This document shows, one piece after another, positions 54,303 to 62,738 of a stretch of 64,000 nt of DNA. Position numbers and translations under genes: made by a program. Where the stretch lies: NCBI RefSeq assembly GCF_010993985.1, contig NZ_WINH01000018.1, positions 1-64,000 on the forward strand, given 5' to 3'. The notes below the pieces were generated by a model. The model was not told the DNA's origin and made no database searches. It saw only the letters and a list, made by a program, of their open reading frames with translations. This DNA is from Paraferrimonas sp. SM1919. GTDB taxonomy: Bacteria > Pseudomonadota > Gammaproteobacteria > Enterobacterales > Shewanellaceae. Numbering within the stretch: position 1 is the stretch's first letter; every line of letters begins with the position of its first letter.

Positions 54303-54432
54303 ATTATTCAAAACAAGCTAACGGATGGCGGGTGGCGAGAAATTGGAAGTCGCAAGCAGCCCCTTTTAAGAGCTGCTCTGGTGGGGCATGGCCCAGTTGG
54401 TGAGTTCGCGGCCGAGTGGCCTTGTTAAGGGG
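54303..54432. other. Spacer between cheR and flgB promoter
   Basis: No gene is seen. It is visibly more G/C-rich than neighbouring spacers and holds a 6-bp hairpin (AGCAGC / GCTGCT) and a 13-nt word GCAAGCAGCCCCT (54352-54364) that recurs at 57763-57775. Enhancer sites for the sigma-54 activator would be expected here, but I cannot define them. Confidence 0.5.
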
Positions 54433-55269
54433 TTATCCACCCTTTTTTCTATAGTAAATACCGATAGGTGATTTAATCATTTCGAATTCAGGCATAATAC
54501 TGCCAATCGCTTCAGCAGCGCCTAGGATAAGTATACCCCCAGGTTGCAGCGCCTGAGCCATTTGTTTAATTACCCTCTGTTTATCCGCTGAATCAAAATA
54601 TATCAGCACATTACGACAAAAAATAATATCGAATTTACCTAGTAGCCAATAACTATCGAGTAAATTCTGTTGCCTAAATTCAATGTTTTTTGCATATTCT
54701 GGCTTGATCTTATCCGCGCCAGATACTGTATCAAAATACAATTTACGTCTTTGGGCTGACATGCCCCTAGACATCGCCAAGGCATCATATTGCCCCCTAG
54801 CGGCAAACTCTAACATGGTGTGGGAAATATCAGTGGCCATGATTTGAGCGTCAAGGCGATAGGCAAAACTTTGCCTCTTGTACTCGTCCAAAGTGATTGC
54901 AATTGAATAAGGTTCCTGCCCTGAAGAACAAGCAGCAGACCATATTCTTATGGTTTTACCCTCTTTATTTAACTTAGGTAAAAGTTCACGCTTTAATAAT
55001 TCAAATGGATATTCATCTCTAAACCATAAGGTTTCATTCGTGGTCATCGCATCTAGAGTAGCTTTACATAAACTGCTATTCGATTCCGATATCACTGCTG
55101 AAATTAGATGGTTAAGATCTTTTAGGCCATAAAAGTCAACTAAAGTCTTTAAACGACTGTTTAATAAGTATTGCTTATTATCACTAAGATCGATGCCTGT
55201 TTTTAGTTTTAAATATTGGCAAAACTCACGATAGCGAGGTAAATCGATCTGGGTACTGCTTTGCAACAT
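54433..55269 (-). CDS. cheR: Chemotaxis methyltransferase CheR
   Basis: CheR methylates receptor glutamates with S-adenosylmethionine. It has 278 aa, with an N-terminal helical domain, then TNETLWFRDEYPFELL, the SAM-binding IRIWSAACSSGQEPYSIAI and FDIIFCRNVLIYFD. The 3' end of cheV touches its start. The cheV-cheR pair beside flgA/flgB is typical of polar flagellates. Confidence 0.96.
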   Translation of the reverse strand: MLQSSTQIDLPRYREFCQYLKLKTGIDLSDNKQYLLNSRLKTLVDFYGLKDLNHLISAVISESNSSLCKATLDAMTTNETLWFRDEYPFELLKRELLPKLNKEGKTIRIWSAACSSGQEPYSIAITLDEYKRQSFAYRLDAQIMATDISHTMLEFAARGQYDALAMSRGMSAQRRKLYFDTVSGADKIKPEYAKNIEFRQQNLLDSYWLLGKFDIIFCRNVLIYFDSADKQRVIKQMAQALQPGGILILGAAEAIGSIMPEFEMIKSPIGIYYRKKGG

Positions 55270-56195
55270 TAATTTTCCTGTAAAACTTCAGTAACGGCAT
55301 TCGCTAAAGTATCGGGATCAAACTTTGCGATAAAATTATCTGCACCAACCTGTCCAACCAATGCATGGTTAAACACCCCTGATAATGAAGTATGCAAGAT
55401 CACTTTTAAATGCTTAAGAGACTCATGCTGTTTTATCTTAGAGGTTAAGGTATATCCATCCATTTCAGGCATTTCAATATCTGAAATGACCAGAGGAAGG
55501 GTACTCGATAAGTTCTCGTTCTGCTCAGCCAATAACTGTAACTTTTGCCAAGCTTGCTGACCATTGTTAGCAAGAATTATTTCAAAATCGAATCCACTTA
55601 AGGCACGACAAACTTGTTTTCGTGCGACAGAAGAATCATCAACCACCATCACATGGGAAAAATCGAGAGCACCCTGTTGATTTATTTTGTCTTGAACATC
55701 AGCGCTTAACTGATTTTCAATAGCCATCAATCGTGACAGTATTTGTTCAACATCGATGATCTCCACTAATTTATCTTCATGTTGTGTCACAGCAGTAAGA
55801 TAATTTGCTTGCCCCATTCCTTCCGGTGGTGCCGTAACCTGATCCCAATTTAAATTAATGATCCGTTCAACGTTAGAGACTAAAAATCCCTGCACCGAAC
55901 CATTATATTCAGATATGATCACAAAGGCGTTATCGACATCTTTAATAGGACGACCTTTAGTTGCCAGACTTAAATCGATCACAGAGATACTTTGGCCGCG
56001 AACATGGGCCACACCAATAACACACTCTTTAGTCCTAGGCATTTTTACCAATTTAGGAGTGCGCAATACTTCTCGTACTTTAAAAACGTTAATACCGTAA
56101 AGCTGACGTCCCCCCAAATTAAATAACAGTAATTCCAAACGGTTTTGGCCTACCAACTGAGTACGACTGTTTACTGAGTCTATTAATTGCGACAT
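55269..56195 (-). CDS. cheV: Chemotaxis coupling/adaptation protein CheV
   Basis: CheV joins a CheW domain (about 1-165, with LFNLGGRQLYGINVFKVREVL and VIGVAHVRGQSISVIDLS) to a receiver domain (about 178-305) whose Asp lies in LVISDIEMPEMDG. It has 308 aa. It modulates the array in a phosphorylation-dependent manner. It is divergent from flgA with a 69-bp spacer. Confidence 0.96.
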   Translation of the reverse strand: MSQLIDSVNSRTQLVGQNRLELLLFNLGGRQLYGINVFKVREVLRTPKLVKMPRTKECVIGVAHVRGQSISVIDLSLATKGRPIKDVDNAFVIISEYNGSVQGFLVSNVERIINLNWDQVTAPPEGMGQANYLTAVTQHEDKLVEIIDVEQILSRLMAIENQLSADVQDKINQQGALDFSHVMVVDDSSVARKQVCRALSGFDFEIILANNGQQAWQKLQLLAEQNENLSSTLPLVISDIEMPEMDGYTLTSKIKQHESLKHLKVILHTSLSGVFNHALVGQVGADNFIAKFDPDTLANAVTEVLQEN

Positions 56196-56264
56196 TTATT
56201 ATTCCCTCTGATTGCAACATTTACCCGCCATAGGCATACTGTTAAATAAAAACCTATCAAGTCT

Positions 56265-56939
56265 ATGCGTTATTTTTATCTCATTTTATTAACTTTAGCT
56301 AACCAGCTCAGTGCTCAGCCTTTATCAAACATGGAGCAGGCAGCATACGATCTGATTTTAGCTAAACTACCTGACAACCCGGCCAATTTCAATTCTATCA
56401 AGGTCTTACCTTTTATAGGCCAAGCTCCTAGCACCTGCCAGGGGCAACTTATTGCCACCTTAAATAACGACCGGCCAATTACAAAACATAATACCGTAAA
56501 AGTTTCCTGCATCAATAACAATGAAACAACATGGCAACGTTATATCAACGTTCGAGTTGAGCCATACACTCATGTGGTAATCAATAGCCGTCCGCTTGAT
56601 ATTGGTGATCAACTTGAACAATCTCATTTGCTGGTAAAAAAAATGCCCTTGGCAAAGTTACGCGGGGGCTATTATCAAGATGCAAATACGCTTATTGGTG
56701 TTAAGATGAAACGTCGCTTAACACATAACAGTGTCATTACTACCAACGACACTTGTTTTGTTTGTCAGAACGATCAAGTGATCATTCAAGCGACAGGTTC
56801 CGCCCTCAGCTTGAGAACTAGCGGTAGCGCTATTGAAGATGGCAATGTTGGTGACATAATTAAAGTCAAAAATATGCATAGCGGCCGTATTATTGAAGCA
56901 AAAGTTACCCAAGTAGGATTGGTTCAAGTTTTTCTTTAA
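56265..56939 (+). CDS. flgA: P-ring assembly chaperone FlgA
   Basis: FlgA is a periplasmic chaperone for FlgI. The 224-aa protein has a signal peptide (FYLILLTLANQLSA), an N-terminal FlgA region and a C-terminal SAF-like domain (VVINSRPLDIGDQLEQSHLLVKKMPL and IIKVKNMHSGRIIEAKVT). It heads the plus-strand flgA-flgM-flgN group. Confidence 0.95.
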   Translation: MRYFYLILLTLANQLSAQPLSNMEQAAYDLILAKLPDNPANFNSIKVLPFIGQAPSTCQGQLIATLNNDRPITKHNTVKVSCINNNETTWQRYINVRVEPYTHVVINSRPLDIGDQLEQSHLLVKKMPLAKLRGGYYQDANTLIGVKMKRRLTHNSVITTNDTCFVCQNDQVIIQATGSALSLRTSGSAIEDGNVGDIIKVKNMHSGRIIEAKVTQVGLVQVFL

Positions 56940-56947
56940 AAATAAAT

Positions 56948-56974
56948 TAAAGAAAGCGATGGTTAAGCCGATAA
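56948..56974 (+). promoter_or_regulatory. Sigma-28 (FliA) promoter of flgM
   Basis: TAAAGAAA, 11 bases, then GCCGATAA: a consensus FliA site starting eight bases after the flgA stop and 31 bp before the flgM ATG. FlgM is thus made both from flgA read-through and under the sigma factor it inhibits. Confidence 0.92.
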
Positions 56975-57005
56975 ACTCAGTAACACCTATTGTTGGAAAT
57001 AAATT

Positions 57006-57290
57006 ATGACAATAAACATTAGTCAACTTGGCCATCAAGCCAATATTAATACACTTAAAAAGCAAGCTAATTCAAGTGAAAGCGCTGAAGTGGCTCAAGT
57101 AAAGGCTAACTCTGTTGAGCTCACAGAAGAAGGCAAGCAAATGCACTCATTAGAGAGTAAAATTGCCAATAGTAGTGGTATTGATCAAGCTAAAGTAGAT
57201 CAAATTAAACAAGCCATTGCCGAGGGACAGTACAAAATTGATACCCAAAAACTTGCTTCAAACATGCTGAAACTTGAGCAAGAGCTATAG
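57006..57290 (+). CDS. flgM: Anti-sigma-28 factor FlgM
   Basis: FlgM holds FliA inactive until it is exported through the finished hook. It is a 94-aa protein with a disordered N-terminal half and the FlgM C-terminal helices (VELTEEGKQMHSLESKIANSSGIDQAKVDQIKQAIAEGQY-type). A FliA promoter directly upstream provides autoregulatory feedback. Confidence 0.95.
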   Translation: MTINISQLGHQANINTLKKQANSSESAEVAQVKANSVELTEEGKQMHSLESKIANSSGIDQAKVDQIKQAIAEGQYKIDTQKLASNMLKLEQEL

Positions 57291-57303
57291 GAAGTTTACC
57301 CCA

Positions 57304-57729
57304 ATGGCAACAGCCTTTGAATTTGTTACCGATCAGCTATCTTCAATTGATAAGCTGATCGTACTTTTGCAACAAGAAACCCAGGCCCTTCAAGACCAAG
57401 ATGCCAACCGCATTAGTGAGCTGGCAAAGTCTAAGCTAGATATTTTAGTGTTACTGAACCAAGCCGACCAACAATTGCAAAACCATCCTCAATTGAACCA
57501 ACAAAAGCAGAACCCGGCATTCCAAGCGGTGGTCGCTCAAGTTCAACAAAAAATGGATCAAGTTAAGCGCATCAACCTTAATAACAAGAAAATCATTGAT
57601 TTAAACATGGCGGCCTTAAAAAGGCTCAATCATGCTCTGCAATCGAGCAGAAATGCCAACTCAATGACCTATAACGATAAAGGACAAACTCATACCAGTC
57701 CGTTTTTGGGTGATGATATTACCGCTTAG
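57304..57729 (+). CDS. flgN: Junction-protein chaperone FlgN
   Basis: FlgN chaperones FlgK and FlgL. The 141-aa helical protein has LIVLLQQETQALQDQDANRISELAKSKLDILVLLNQAD. ATG 57304 is preferred, with AGGAAG ten bases upstream. An in-frame upstream start at 57274 lies inside flgM. Confidence 0.92.
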   Translation: MATAFEFVTDQLSSIDKLIVLLQQETQALQDQDANRISELAKSKLDILVLLNQADQQLQNHPQLNQQKQNPAFQAVVAQVQQKMDQVKRINLNNKKIIDLNMAALKRLNHALQSSRNANSMTYNDKGQTHTSPFLGDDITA

Positions 57730-57804
57730 ACTCGCGATTTCCCAGGGCTTGCAAGCGGATCGGCAAGCAGCCCCTAGTACACTGAAATTCTCTGATACCC
57801 CATG

Positions 57805-57844
57805 AAAAAGCGCTAACCAATACTTAAATTGTTAGCGCTTTTTT
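57805..57844. terminator. Bidirectional terminator between flgN and flgP
   Basis: AAAAAGCGCTAAC and GTTAGCGCTTTTTT form a long stem with a 13-base loop, flanked by A and T tracts, between convergent genes. Confidence 0.9.
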
Positions 57845-57857
57845 AGTAAGAAATACC

Positions 57858-58313
57858 TTAAAAATAAACCACGTCTCGAACTTGACGATCTGGGTGTTTA
57901 TTCTGGTACAAATACCAAACCTTTTCAAAGTCCAGACTTAACTCAGTAATATAGTTATCACCAAGGCGGTAAGCTTTATCAATTTCAGCACCGCTAACTA
58001 CCCCATTTACTTGGGCAGTAAAAGAATCTGACTGCAAAATTTTATCGCTCACTTTGCTGCTTGAACTGATTGATTGACCATAAATTTGTTCAGCCAACTC
58101 ACGATATGCCTCCAACTTAGAGGCTTTAATCGCGGCTAATACTTTTTGCTGCTCAGTAGTACCCATTTGAGAATCAATGGATGCATAACCAACGGCAGTT
58201 AATTTAGGAAACTGTTCAGGGGTTACTCTTTGCCACTGAACATATCTATCATTACTACTCGAACAGCCACCAATAATAAGAAAACTGGTTAACAGTAAAA
58301 TCCATTTATTCAT
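57858..58313 (-). CDS. flgP: Outer-membrane flagellar lipoprotein FlgP
   Basis: A 151-aa lipoprotein with lipobox LIIGGC, part of the outer-membrane flagellar disc with FlgO and FlgT. It has conserved FPKLTAVGYASIDSQMGTTEQQKVLAAIKASKLEAYRELAEQIYG. ATG 58313 has GGAGAAAA upstream and overlaps the flgO stop by eight bases. Confidence 0.92.
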   Translation of the reverse strand: MNKWILLLTSFLIIGGCSSSNDRYVQWQRVTPEQFPKLTAVGYASIDSQMGTTEQQKVLAAIKASKLEAYRELAEQIYGQSISSSSKVSDKILQSDSFTAQVNGVVSGAEIDKAYRLGDNYITELSLDFEKVWYLYQNKHPDRQVRDVVYF

Positions 58314-58947
58314 TGTTTTCTCCATAAAATTGTAATTCAGCACTGTTACTTGCCGATCTTTCTAGAACGCCGTTATTAAGTGATACCCTGCGGGACTGAT
58401 GAATATAATTTGCCAGTTCATCCACGGTATATAAGCCGCTACTGCTAGCAAGCACACGTTTTGACTGAGAGTCCAACAAACGTAAATCTAAGTGCAGAGC
58501 ATCTTGGCTGCGGCTCATTGTGGTGACCAACACTTGGGCTTGCGGTACATTAGCAGAAAGCAACTGCCAATCACGACTCAGCCAACGTTCACCATTCACG
58601 CCTATCTGAATTTGCTCTGCCGCATTAATATCAATGACATCAAACCCTTGAGCGAACATCTCAGACAACAATCCCTGTTGCAACATCAACCCAAAGTGGT
58701 TGCTGCTGTTTAAGTCCTGGCTGCTTACGGGGGTAGTGACTATCACAGGTGCAAAGCAGTCTTTAGAGCGGCAGCTCAATTTTAAATTTTGAACCAGTTC
58801 CTTAGCGAACTCTGTAGATAATTGTTGTGGCTGTTGCTTTTTAACTTCTAAGGGTTTGGCTATCTCAACCAGAGGCTGCTTGGGTACCGTGTGAGAACAA
58901 GCGCCAATAAGACAAATTGGCAAAATAGCGAGTAATCTTAATTTCAT
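58306..58947 (-). CDS. flgO: Outer-membrane flagellar lipoprotein FlgO
   Basis: A 213-aa lipoprotein with signal LLAILPICLIGAC and the FlgO domain (NSSNHFGLMLQQGLLSEMFAQGFDVIDIN-type core, RVLASSSGLYTVDELANYI). FlgO works with FlgP and FlgT around the L ring. It is divergent from flgT. Confidence 0.92.
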   Translation of the reverse strand: MKLRLLAILPICLIGACSHTVPKQPLVEIAKPLEVKKQQPQQLSTEFAKELVQNLKLSCRSKDCFAPVIVTTPVSSQDLNSSNHFGLMLQQGLLSEMFAQGFDVIDINAAEQIQIGVNGERWLSRDWQLLSANVPQAQVLVTTMSRSQDALHLDLRLLDSQSKRVLASSSGLYTVDELANYIHQSRRVSLNNGVLERSASNSAELQFYGENNE

Positions 58948-59012
58948 AATTCATCCCTAAACATGCAATAGTTATATATCGACACTTGCTTAAGATTCTT
59001 TAATAGAATTTA

Positions 59013-59028
59013 GGGCATGATTATTGCT
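59013..59028 (+). promoter_or_regulatory. Sigma-54 promoter of flgT
   Basis: GGGCATG-ATTA-TTGCT has the GG-N10-GC spacing of a -24/-12 element and only minor deviations, 43 bp before the flgT ATG. Confidence 0.75.
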
Positions 59029-59070
59029 TCTTGATTCATCTAAGCCAAGTTCTAAAGATTAGGTAATAAC

Positions 59071-60144
59071 ATGATGTCAAAAAAAGTCATCGCAGGTCTA
59101 TTTTCCCTGTTTTCAATGGCCACATTAGCTAATGAATACACGTTAGCATCAAGTGCCGTTATTAAGCATAGTGATGTCAACAAAGCTAGGCAGGTAGCGA
59201 TTAACTCTGCAATCCAGCGTGCACATTTACAAGGGTTAATTGATCAACAAAGTCATTTGCAGCAAATAGAAATCATCTCTGAACAAATTGTTGATAATCG
59301 AATCGAAATTCAACTATTGGTGATCAGCAATGGCAACCGTGAACAGTGCCAAGGCCCCAAATTAAAATCTAACATCATGGTGACACAGGCACACATAAGA
59401 GACAGACAGCAGTTAAATCAGGGTCGTATCTATGATTTTGGCTCAAACTTCAGTCAGCAAGTGGTAACGCAATTGAACAATAACAGTGAGTTTTCTTTTG
59501 TAGCCAGCCCTAATTTTGTCAATATGCTAGTGCCTAAATTTGGCTTATTTGAATCTGAGCAAGTTAACAGCGCCAACAGCCAGTATATTTTAATCCCTGA
59601 AATTATTGATTTAAGCTCTGAACCCAGTCGCTCCACTTTCGGTGGTCTATTTGAAACCTCTCCTGATAAATATTTACATTGGCGCGCGAATTTATATCAC
59701 GCGATATCTGGTGAATTGATCTGGCAGCAAGAATATAAAGAACAACAACAGTGGGATTTCAAGCGCGGTACAATATTAACCAATAATAGCGCACTATTAT
59801 GGCAGTCCGATTATGGTCAGCTTGCCATTGAACAAATCCAGCAAGCCGTATTACAGATCGATCGTCAATTAAATTGCCGCGCCGTTTTAGGGCAAATTAT
59901 TGCTATCAATAATAATGAAATCCATATCAATTTAGGCAGACAACATGGACTAAAAAACGGTGAGTACATTAAATTAGCTTACAAAAAAGATATCGACAGT
60001 CGGCAATTTAATGTCAGCCCCAAAATGCAGCTAACGTCATCCACAGCACAGCTGAAACAAGTGTCTCAAATTCAGAGTATTGCCGTTATCAATGAGGATC
60101 ACCTACTCAATAATTTTGCTATTGGCGATATTGTTCACTTGTAA
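59071..60144 (+). CDS. flgT: Flagellar H-ring protein FlgT
   Basis: FlgT forms the periplasmic H ring that stabilises high-speed polar motors in Vibrio relatives. The 357-aa protein has a signal peptide (GLFSLFSMATLA), an N-terminal domain, a middle domain with RGTILTNNSALLWQSDYG, and a C-terminal domain with GQIIAINNNEIHINLGRQHGLKNGEYIKL. It is divergent from flgO-flgP, preceded by a sigma-54 site. Confidence 0.93.
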   Translation: MMSKKVIAGLFSLFSMATLANEYTLASSAVIKHSDVNKARQVAINSAIQRAHLQGLIDQQSHLQQIEIISEQIVDNRIEIQLLVISNGNREQCQGPKLKSNIMVTQAHIRDRQQLNQGRIYDFGSNFSQQVVTQLNNNSEFSFVASPNFVNMLVPKFGLFESEQVNSANSQYILIPEIIDLSSEPSRSTFGGLFETSPDKYLHWRANLYHAISGELIWQQEYKEQQQWDFKRGTILTNNSALLWQSDYGQLAIEQIQQAVLQIDRQLNCRAVLGQIIAINNNEIHINLGRQHGLKNGEYIKLAYKKDIDSRQFNVSPKMQLTSSTAQLKQVSQIQSIAVINEDHLLNNFAIGDIVHL

Positions 60145-60170
60145 CGACTAAAATTGCTCAGCGAATAAGC

Positions 60171-60215
60171 AAACAGTTATTTAAGGGGTTTCTTTTTAAG
60201 GGTAACTGTTTTTAT
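60171..60215 (+). terminator. Probable terminator after flgT
   Basis: AAACAGTTA and TAACTGTTT form a perfect 9-bp stem with a 23-base loop, ending in a T-rich tract (TTTAT). It lies between flgT and tRNA-Arg. Confidence 0.6.
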
Positions 60216-60233
60216 ACTGGGTATACAAATTGC

Positions 60234-60309
60234 CTCCCCATAGCTCAACAGGATAGAGCACCCGCCTCCTAAGCGGATGATCGAGGTTCGAGTCCTCGTG
60301 GGGAGGCCA
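60234..60309 (+). tRNA. tRNA-Arg (CCT)
   Basis: A 76-nt tRNA: acceptor CTCCCCA pairs with TGGGGAG, D arm GCTC...GAGC, anticodon loop CTCCTAA (CCT), T arm CGAGG-TTCGAGT-CCTCG, discriminator G and encoded CCA. tRNA 3' ends of this type are common island integration sites, and foreign-looking genes follow it here. Confidence 0.96.
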
Positions 60310-60768
60310 TAACTCTCAGCTACCCCAGATATATCAAGCTTTTCACCAATTCAACTTATTCTGTGCCCACTATGTGCCCACGCCTGTAAAAAAGGCTGTT
60401 CCTGTTTTATCCGCGCTCCATTATTTACTTCAGCTTTTCACACAAGAAAACATGAGTTTTATTCAAGTTAAGTCATAGAAATGTTAACAACCAACTTTTG
60501 AATAAAAAACAACCAAATAAAAAATGGAGTAATTTACGATCTTAATCGAAGATTGGCAATAGACAACTTTGAGAGTTTCCTTAACGAGTTGCTTGTTAGG
60601 ATGATATTTATACAGAAAATAACTGCAAATTGATTCATAAAACCAGAGACAATTCTAGTTAATTTTTGTTAGCTCTTAAGACTTACATTAACCTGAATTA
60701 ATCCAGTTGCAGCACCCAAAATTACCATATAAAGTTATAAATATCTTCAACAACTAAGGAGTAACACC
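60310..60768. other. Gene-free left edge of a probable island
   Basis: About 460 bp without a supportable gene. It holds a direct repeat TGTGCCCAC at 60362-60370 and 60373-60381, of the kind often seen as integrase arm sites downstream of tRNA attachment sites. The rest is AT-rich. Confidence 0.55.
60362..60381. repeat. Direct repeat TGTGCCCAC, possible integrase arm sites
   Basis: Two exact nine-base copies two bases apart, starting 53 bp after the tRNA-Arg. Arm-type sites for tyrosine integrases often look like this. No integrase gene is in the window, so this is an inference. Confidence 0.5.
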
Positions 60769-60975
60769 TTGAACCCACAGCTTATTTCACCTAAGGAAGC
60801 CGCAAAAAAGCTGAATTTAGAAGTCCAAACCCTCGCGGCTTGGCGAACTTCGGGTAGATATAATCTACCATTTATCAAAATCGGAGGCCGTATCCAATAC
60901 GATCTCAATGACATCAACAATTTCATTAATGATCGTCGCTACCTAAGTACCAGTGCCGCTTACGATTTTGAATAA
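60769..60975 (+). CDS. AlpA/excisionase-like helix-turn-helix protein
   Basis: A 68-aa protein with a MerR-like winged HTH of the excisionase (HTH_17) type: LISPKEAAKKLNLEVQTLAAWRTSG followed by a wing FIKIGGRIQYDLNDINNFI. Such proteins direct excision of integrated elements or act as small regulators. It uses a TTG start with a strong AAGGAG seven bases upstream. It is the first gene after the tRNA-Arg and is followed by a good terminator. Confidence 0.8.
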   Translation: MNPQLISPKEAAKKLNLEVQTLAAWRTSGRYNLPFIKIGGRIQYDLNDINNFINDRRYLSTSAAYDFE

Positions 60976-61019
60976 GCATTTTAAAATGCACTATTAACAA
61001 AATGGAGTTTGTTAATATG

Positions 61020-61058
61020 AAAGCCCACTTTTAAATCATAAGTTGAAGTGGGCTTTTT
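61020..61058 (+). terminator. Terminator after the excisionase-like gene
   Basis: AAAGCCCACTT pairs with AAGTGGGCTTT across a 16-base loop, followed by a T tract. Confidence 0.88.
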
Positions 61059-61115
61059 ATAATTCCCGCCTATTGGCTCTAGTTACTAAGAAGAACACAA
61101 CTAACGGTAACTATC

Positions 61116-61490
61116 ATGAGTACACATATCCAGTTTTACAAGAAATACACTCGCCAATCTAGATCCCCTTGGGATGATTCGGCTAGGGTGGTAATGATGT
61201 TTGATCCTGAAACGAAGGCTGGTATTTACTTACATATCGGGGATTCGGGGTTCAACGGCTTTGCTATCAGCGAAAAATTACAGCAACAACTACCAGAAAA
61301 TTTTCAAAAGCAATATTTAGAAGCAAAATACGCACACATTGTTCTAGCAAGCTTTTGTGAAGAGATTGAAGCCTATTGTCGTAACCATGTTGTTATCACA
61401 GAGTTCCAATCCATTTTTCTGAGTAACCAAAACACTTTTTTCAGCGACTATGCAAAAGCTGCTTGGCAACAATCATTAAATTTGTTGTAG
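61116..61490 (+). CDS. Hypothetical protein in the island
   Basis: A 124-aa soluble protein that I do not recognise. It is rich in aromatics and has no signal peptide or membrane segment. It has its own downstream terminator and weak upstream ribosome binding sequence. It lies between the excisionase-like gene and the convergent TIR operon. Annotation as a real gene rests on length, coding-like composition and the terminator. Confidence 0.6.
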   Translation: MSTHIQFYKKYTRQSRSPWDDSARVVMMFDPETKAGIYLHIGDSGFNGFAISEKLQQQLPENFQKQYLEAKYAHIVLASFCEEIEAYCRNHVVITEFQSIFLSNQNTFFSDYAKAAWQQSLNLL

Positions 61491-61500
61491 TGCACCACAC

Positions 61501-61524
61501 GCGAGCCGAATGGCTCGCTTTTTA
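61501..61524 (+). terminator. Terminator after the 124-aa gene
   Basis: GCGAGCC-GAAT-GGCTCGC followed by TTTTTAT, eleven bases after the stop codon. Confidence 0.9.
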
Positions 61525-61604
61525 TGGCAGATTTTTGGCCAAAACCGTTTTATGATTTTAAGGTAACGTCTAAAGCACTGATGAGCTTTACAGCGTCAGA
61601 ATGC

Positions 61605-61637
61605 TTTGTCATGTTAAGCTACTCTAAACATGACAAA
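61605..61637. repeat. Hairpin at the 3' end of the TIR operon
   Basis: TTTGTCATGTT and AACATGACAAA form a perfect 11-bp stem with an 11-base loop just past the TIR gene stop. There is no clear T tract in either direction, so it may stabilise the mRNA end rather than terminate. Confidence 0.55.
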
Positions 61638-61644
61638 ATAGCTG

Positions 61645-62727
61645 CTACCCGATTACTTTTGCGTTCATTAATTGAGCAACCAGATCAATAACGACCTGCG
61701 ATTGAAAACTTCCTGCATCGAATACAACTCTTAAGCTATCTTCATCAGGTCCAAAGAGGTCATTTCTTTCAGGCTTCGGTGAAAGAGTAAAGTCTATTTC
61801 ATCATACTTAAAGAAACCCCCATGAAGATCTGACATTTGCAACCCAAATTTATGTAGCCTAGATGAAACTTTAAAATCAGTTGTTTCTAGAGGAAAACCA
61901 TTGTTAAAAATAACATTACACCAGAACTTCTTGAGGTTCTCTTTTTCATATAACTCGAGACAAAGCGAATTAATAATGTCATTGCACTTAAGAAGACTGT
62001 ATGGATCAATTTTCATTTTTATCGCGGAGAGATTTCCAGCTTCACTGTGAGCAGAAAAGATAATTCCAGGAGCATGGATTTTATTTATATCACTGTATTT
62101 ATTTGAAATATCTAAATCATTTAAGCATTGCTCAACAATTTTCAGTGGCTCGCTTTTAATTGAAAAACTACTGTCTTTTTCCGTAGTTTTAATTTTCTTG
62201 GGAAACTCGAAATATATATAGTCAATAGCCTCAAAAGCTTGAACAGATTCTGATGAATTCTCGCCTTCTAAAATTGAAAAATCCATGTAATCTTGTTCTG
62301 TAAATCCTTCCTCAAAGTCACAACCAAACTCTCTATTTATAACCGTAATTAAATTATTTAGCCCTTCAGAGTTTGAAATATTAAACCCTTGTAAAAGGTT
62401 TAATGGTGGCCTTAACTGACCAACATCGATCCCACATATACCTATTGGAATTACTCGAACGTCTTTTGAGTACGAATAGCCAGCCTCAAAATATATCCAG
62501 CTTGACGCCATAGAGAGCGGCGAGACAAATACAAGCATAATCCTTGCATTATTTAAACTTTCTTCAACTTTATGTACCCAGTTATTACCAAAGGGAATAC
62601 TTTCACCATCGCTAGATTGAAATATCTCGATTGTCTTTGCAGTTTTCTTTGAAAGCTTACCCTTCAATAAAGAAATATATTCCTTGTCAAGCGAAGAGTG
62701 GCTAAAGAAAATTGTAGGTTTATCCAT
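61645..62727 (-). CDS. TIR-domain protein with unrecognised C-terminal domain
   Basis: A 360-aa protein. Residues 1-135 form a TIR-like fold: IFFSHSSLDKEYISLL at the start, the BB-loop region near 38-50, ARIMLVFVSP, and the putative catalytic Glu81 in SSWIYFEAGYSYS, followed by VIPIGI. TIR enzymes cleave or cyclise NAD. Residues 140-360 match nothing I know and may sense a trigger or bind a product. It is the third gene of the SLATT-TIR-TIR operon, 11 bases after the DUF1863 gene. No signal peptide or membrane segment is seen. Confidence 0.85.
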   Translation of the reverse strand: MDKPTIFFSHSSLDKEYISLLKGKLSKKTAKTIEIFQSSDGESIPFGNNWVHKVEESLNNARIMLVFVSPLSMASSWIYFEAGYSYSKDVRVIPIGICGIDVGQLRPPLNLLQGFNISNSEGLNNLITVINREFGCDFEEGFTEQDYMDFSILEGENSSESVQAFEAIDYIYFEFPKKIKTTEKDSSFSIKSEPLKIVEQCLNDLDISNKYSDINKIHAPGIIFSAHSEAGNLSAIKMKIDPYSLLKCNDIINSLCLELYEKENLKKFWCNVIFNNGFPLETTDFKVSSRLHKFGLQMSDLHGGFFKYDEIDFTLSPKPERNDLFGPDEDSLRVVFDAGSFQSQVVIDLVAQLMNAKVIG

Positions 62728-62738
62728 TTTATGACTCT

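Noticed and set aside
56196-56264. Sigma-54 site for cheV (TGGCGGG...TTGCA)
   Set aside because: The spacing between GG and GC is 12 or 9, not 10, so it does not fit a -24/-12 promoter.
58948-59070. Sigma-54 site for flgO on the minus strand
   Set aside because: Only TTGCA-like words without a correctly spaced GG were found. The good site in this spacer faces flgT.
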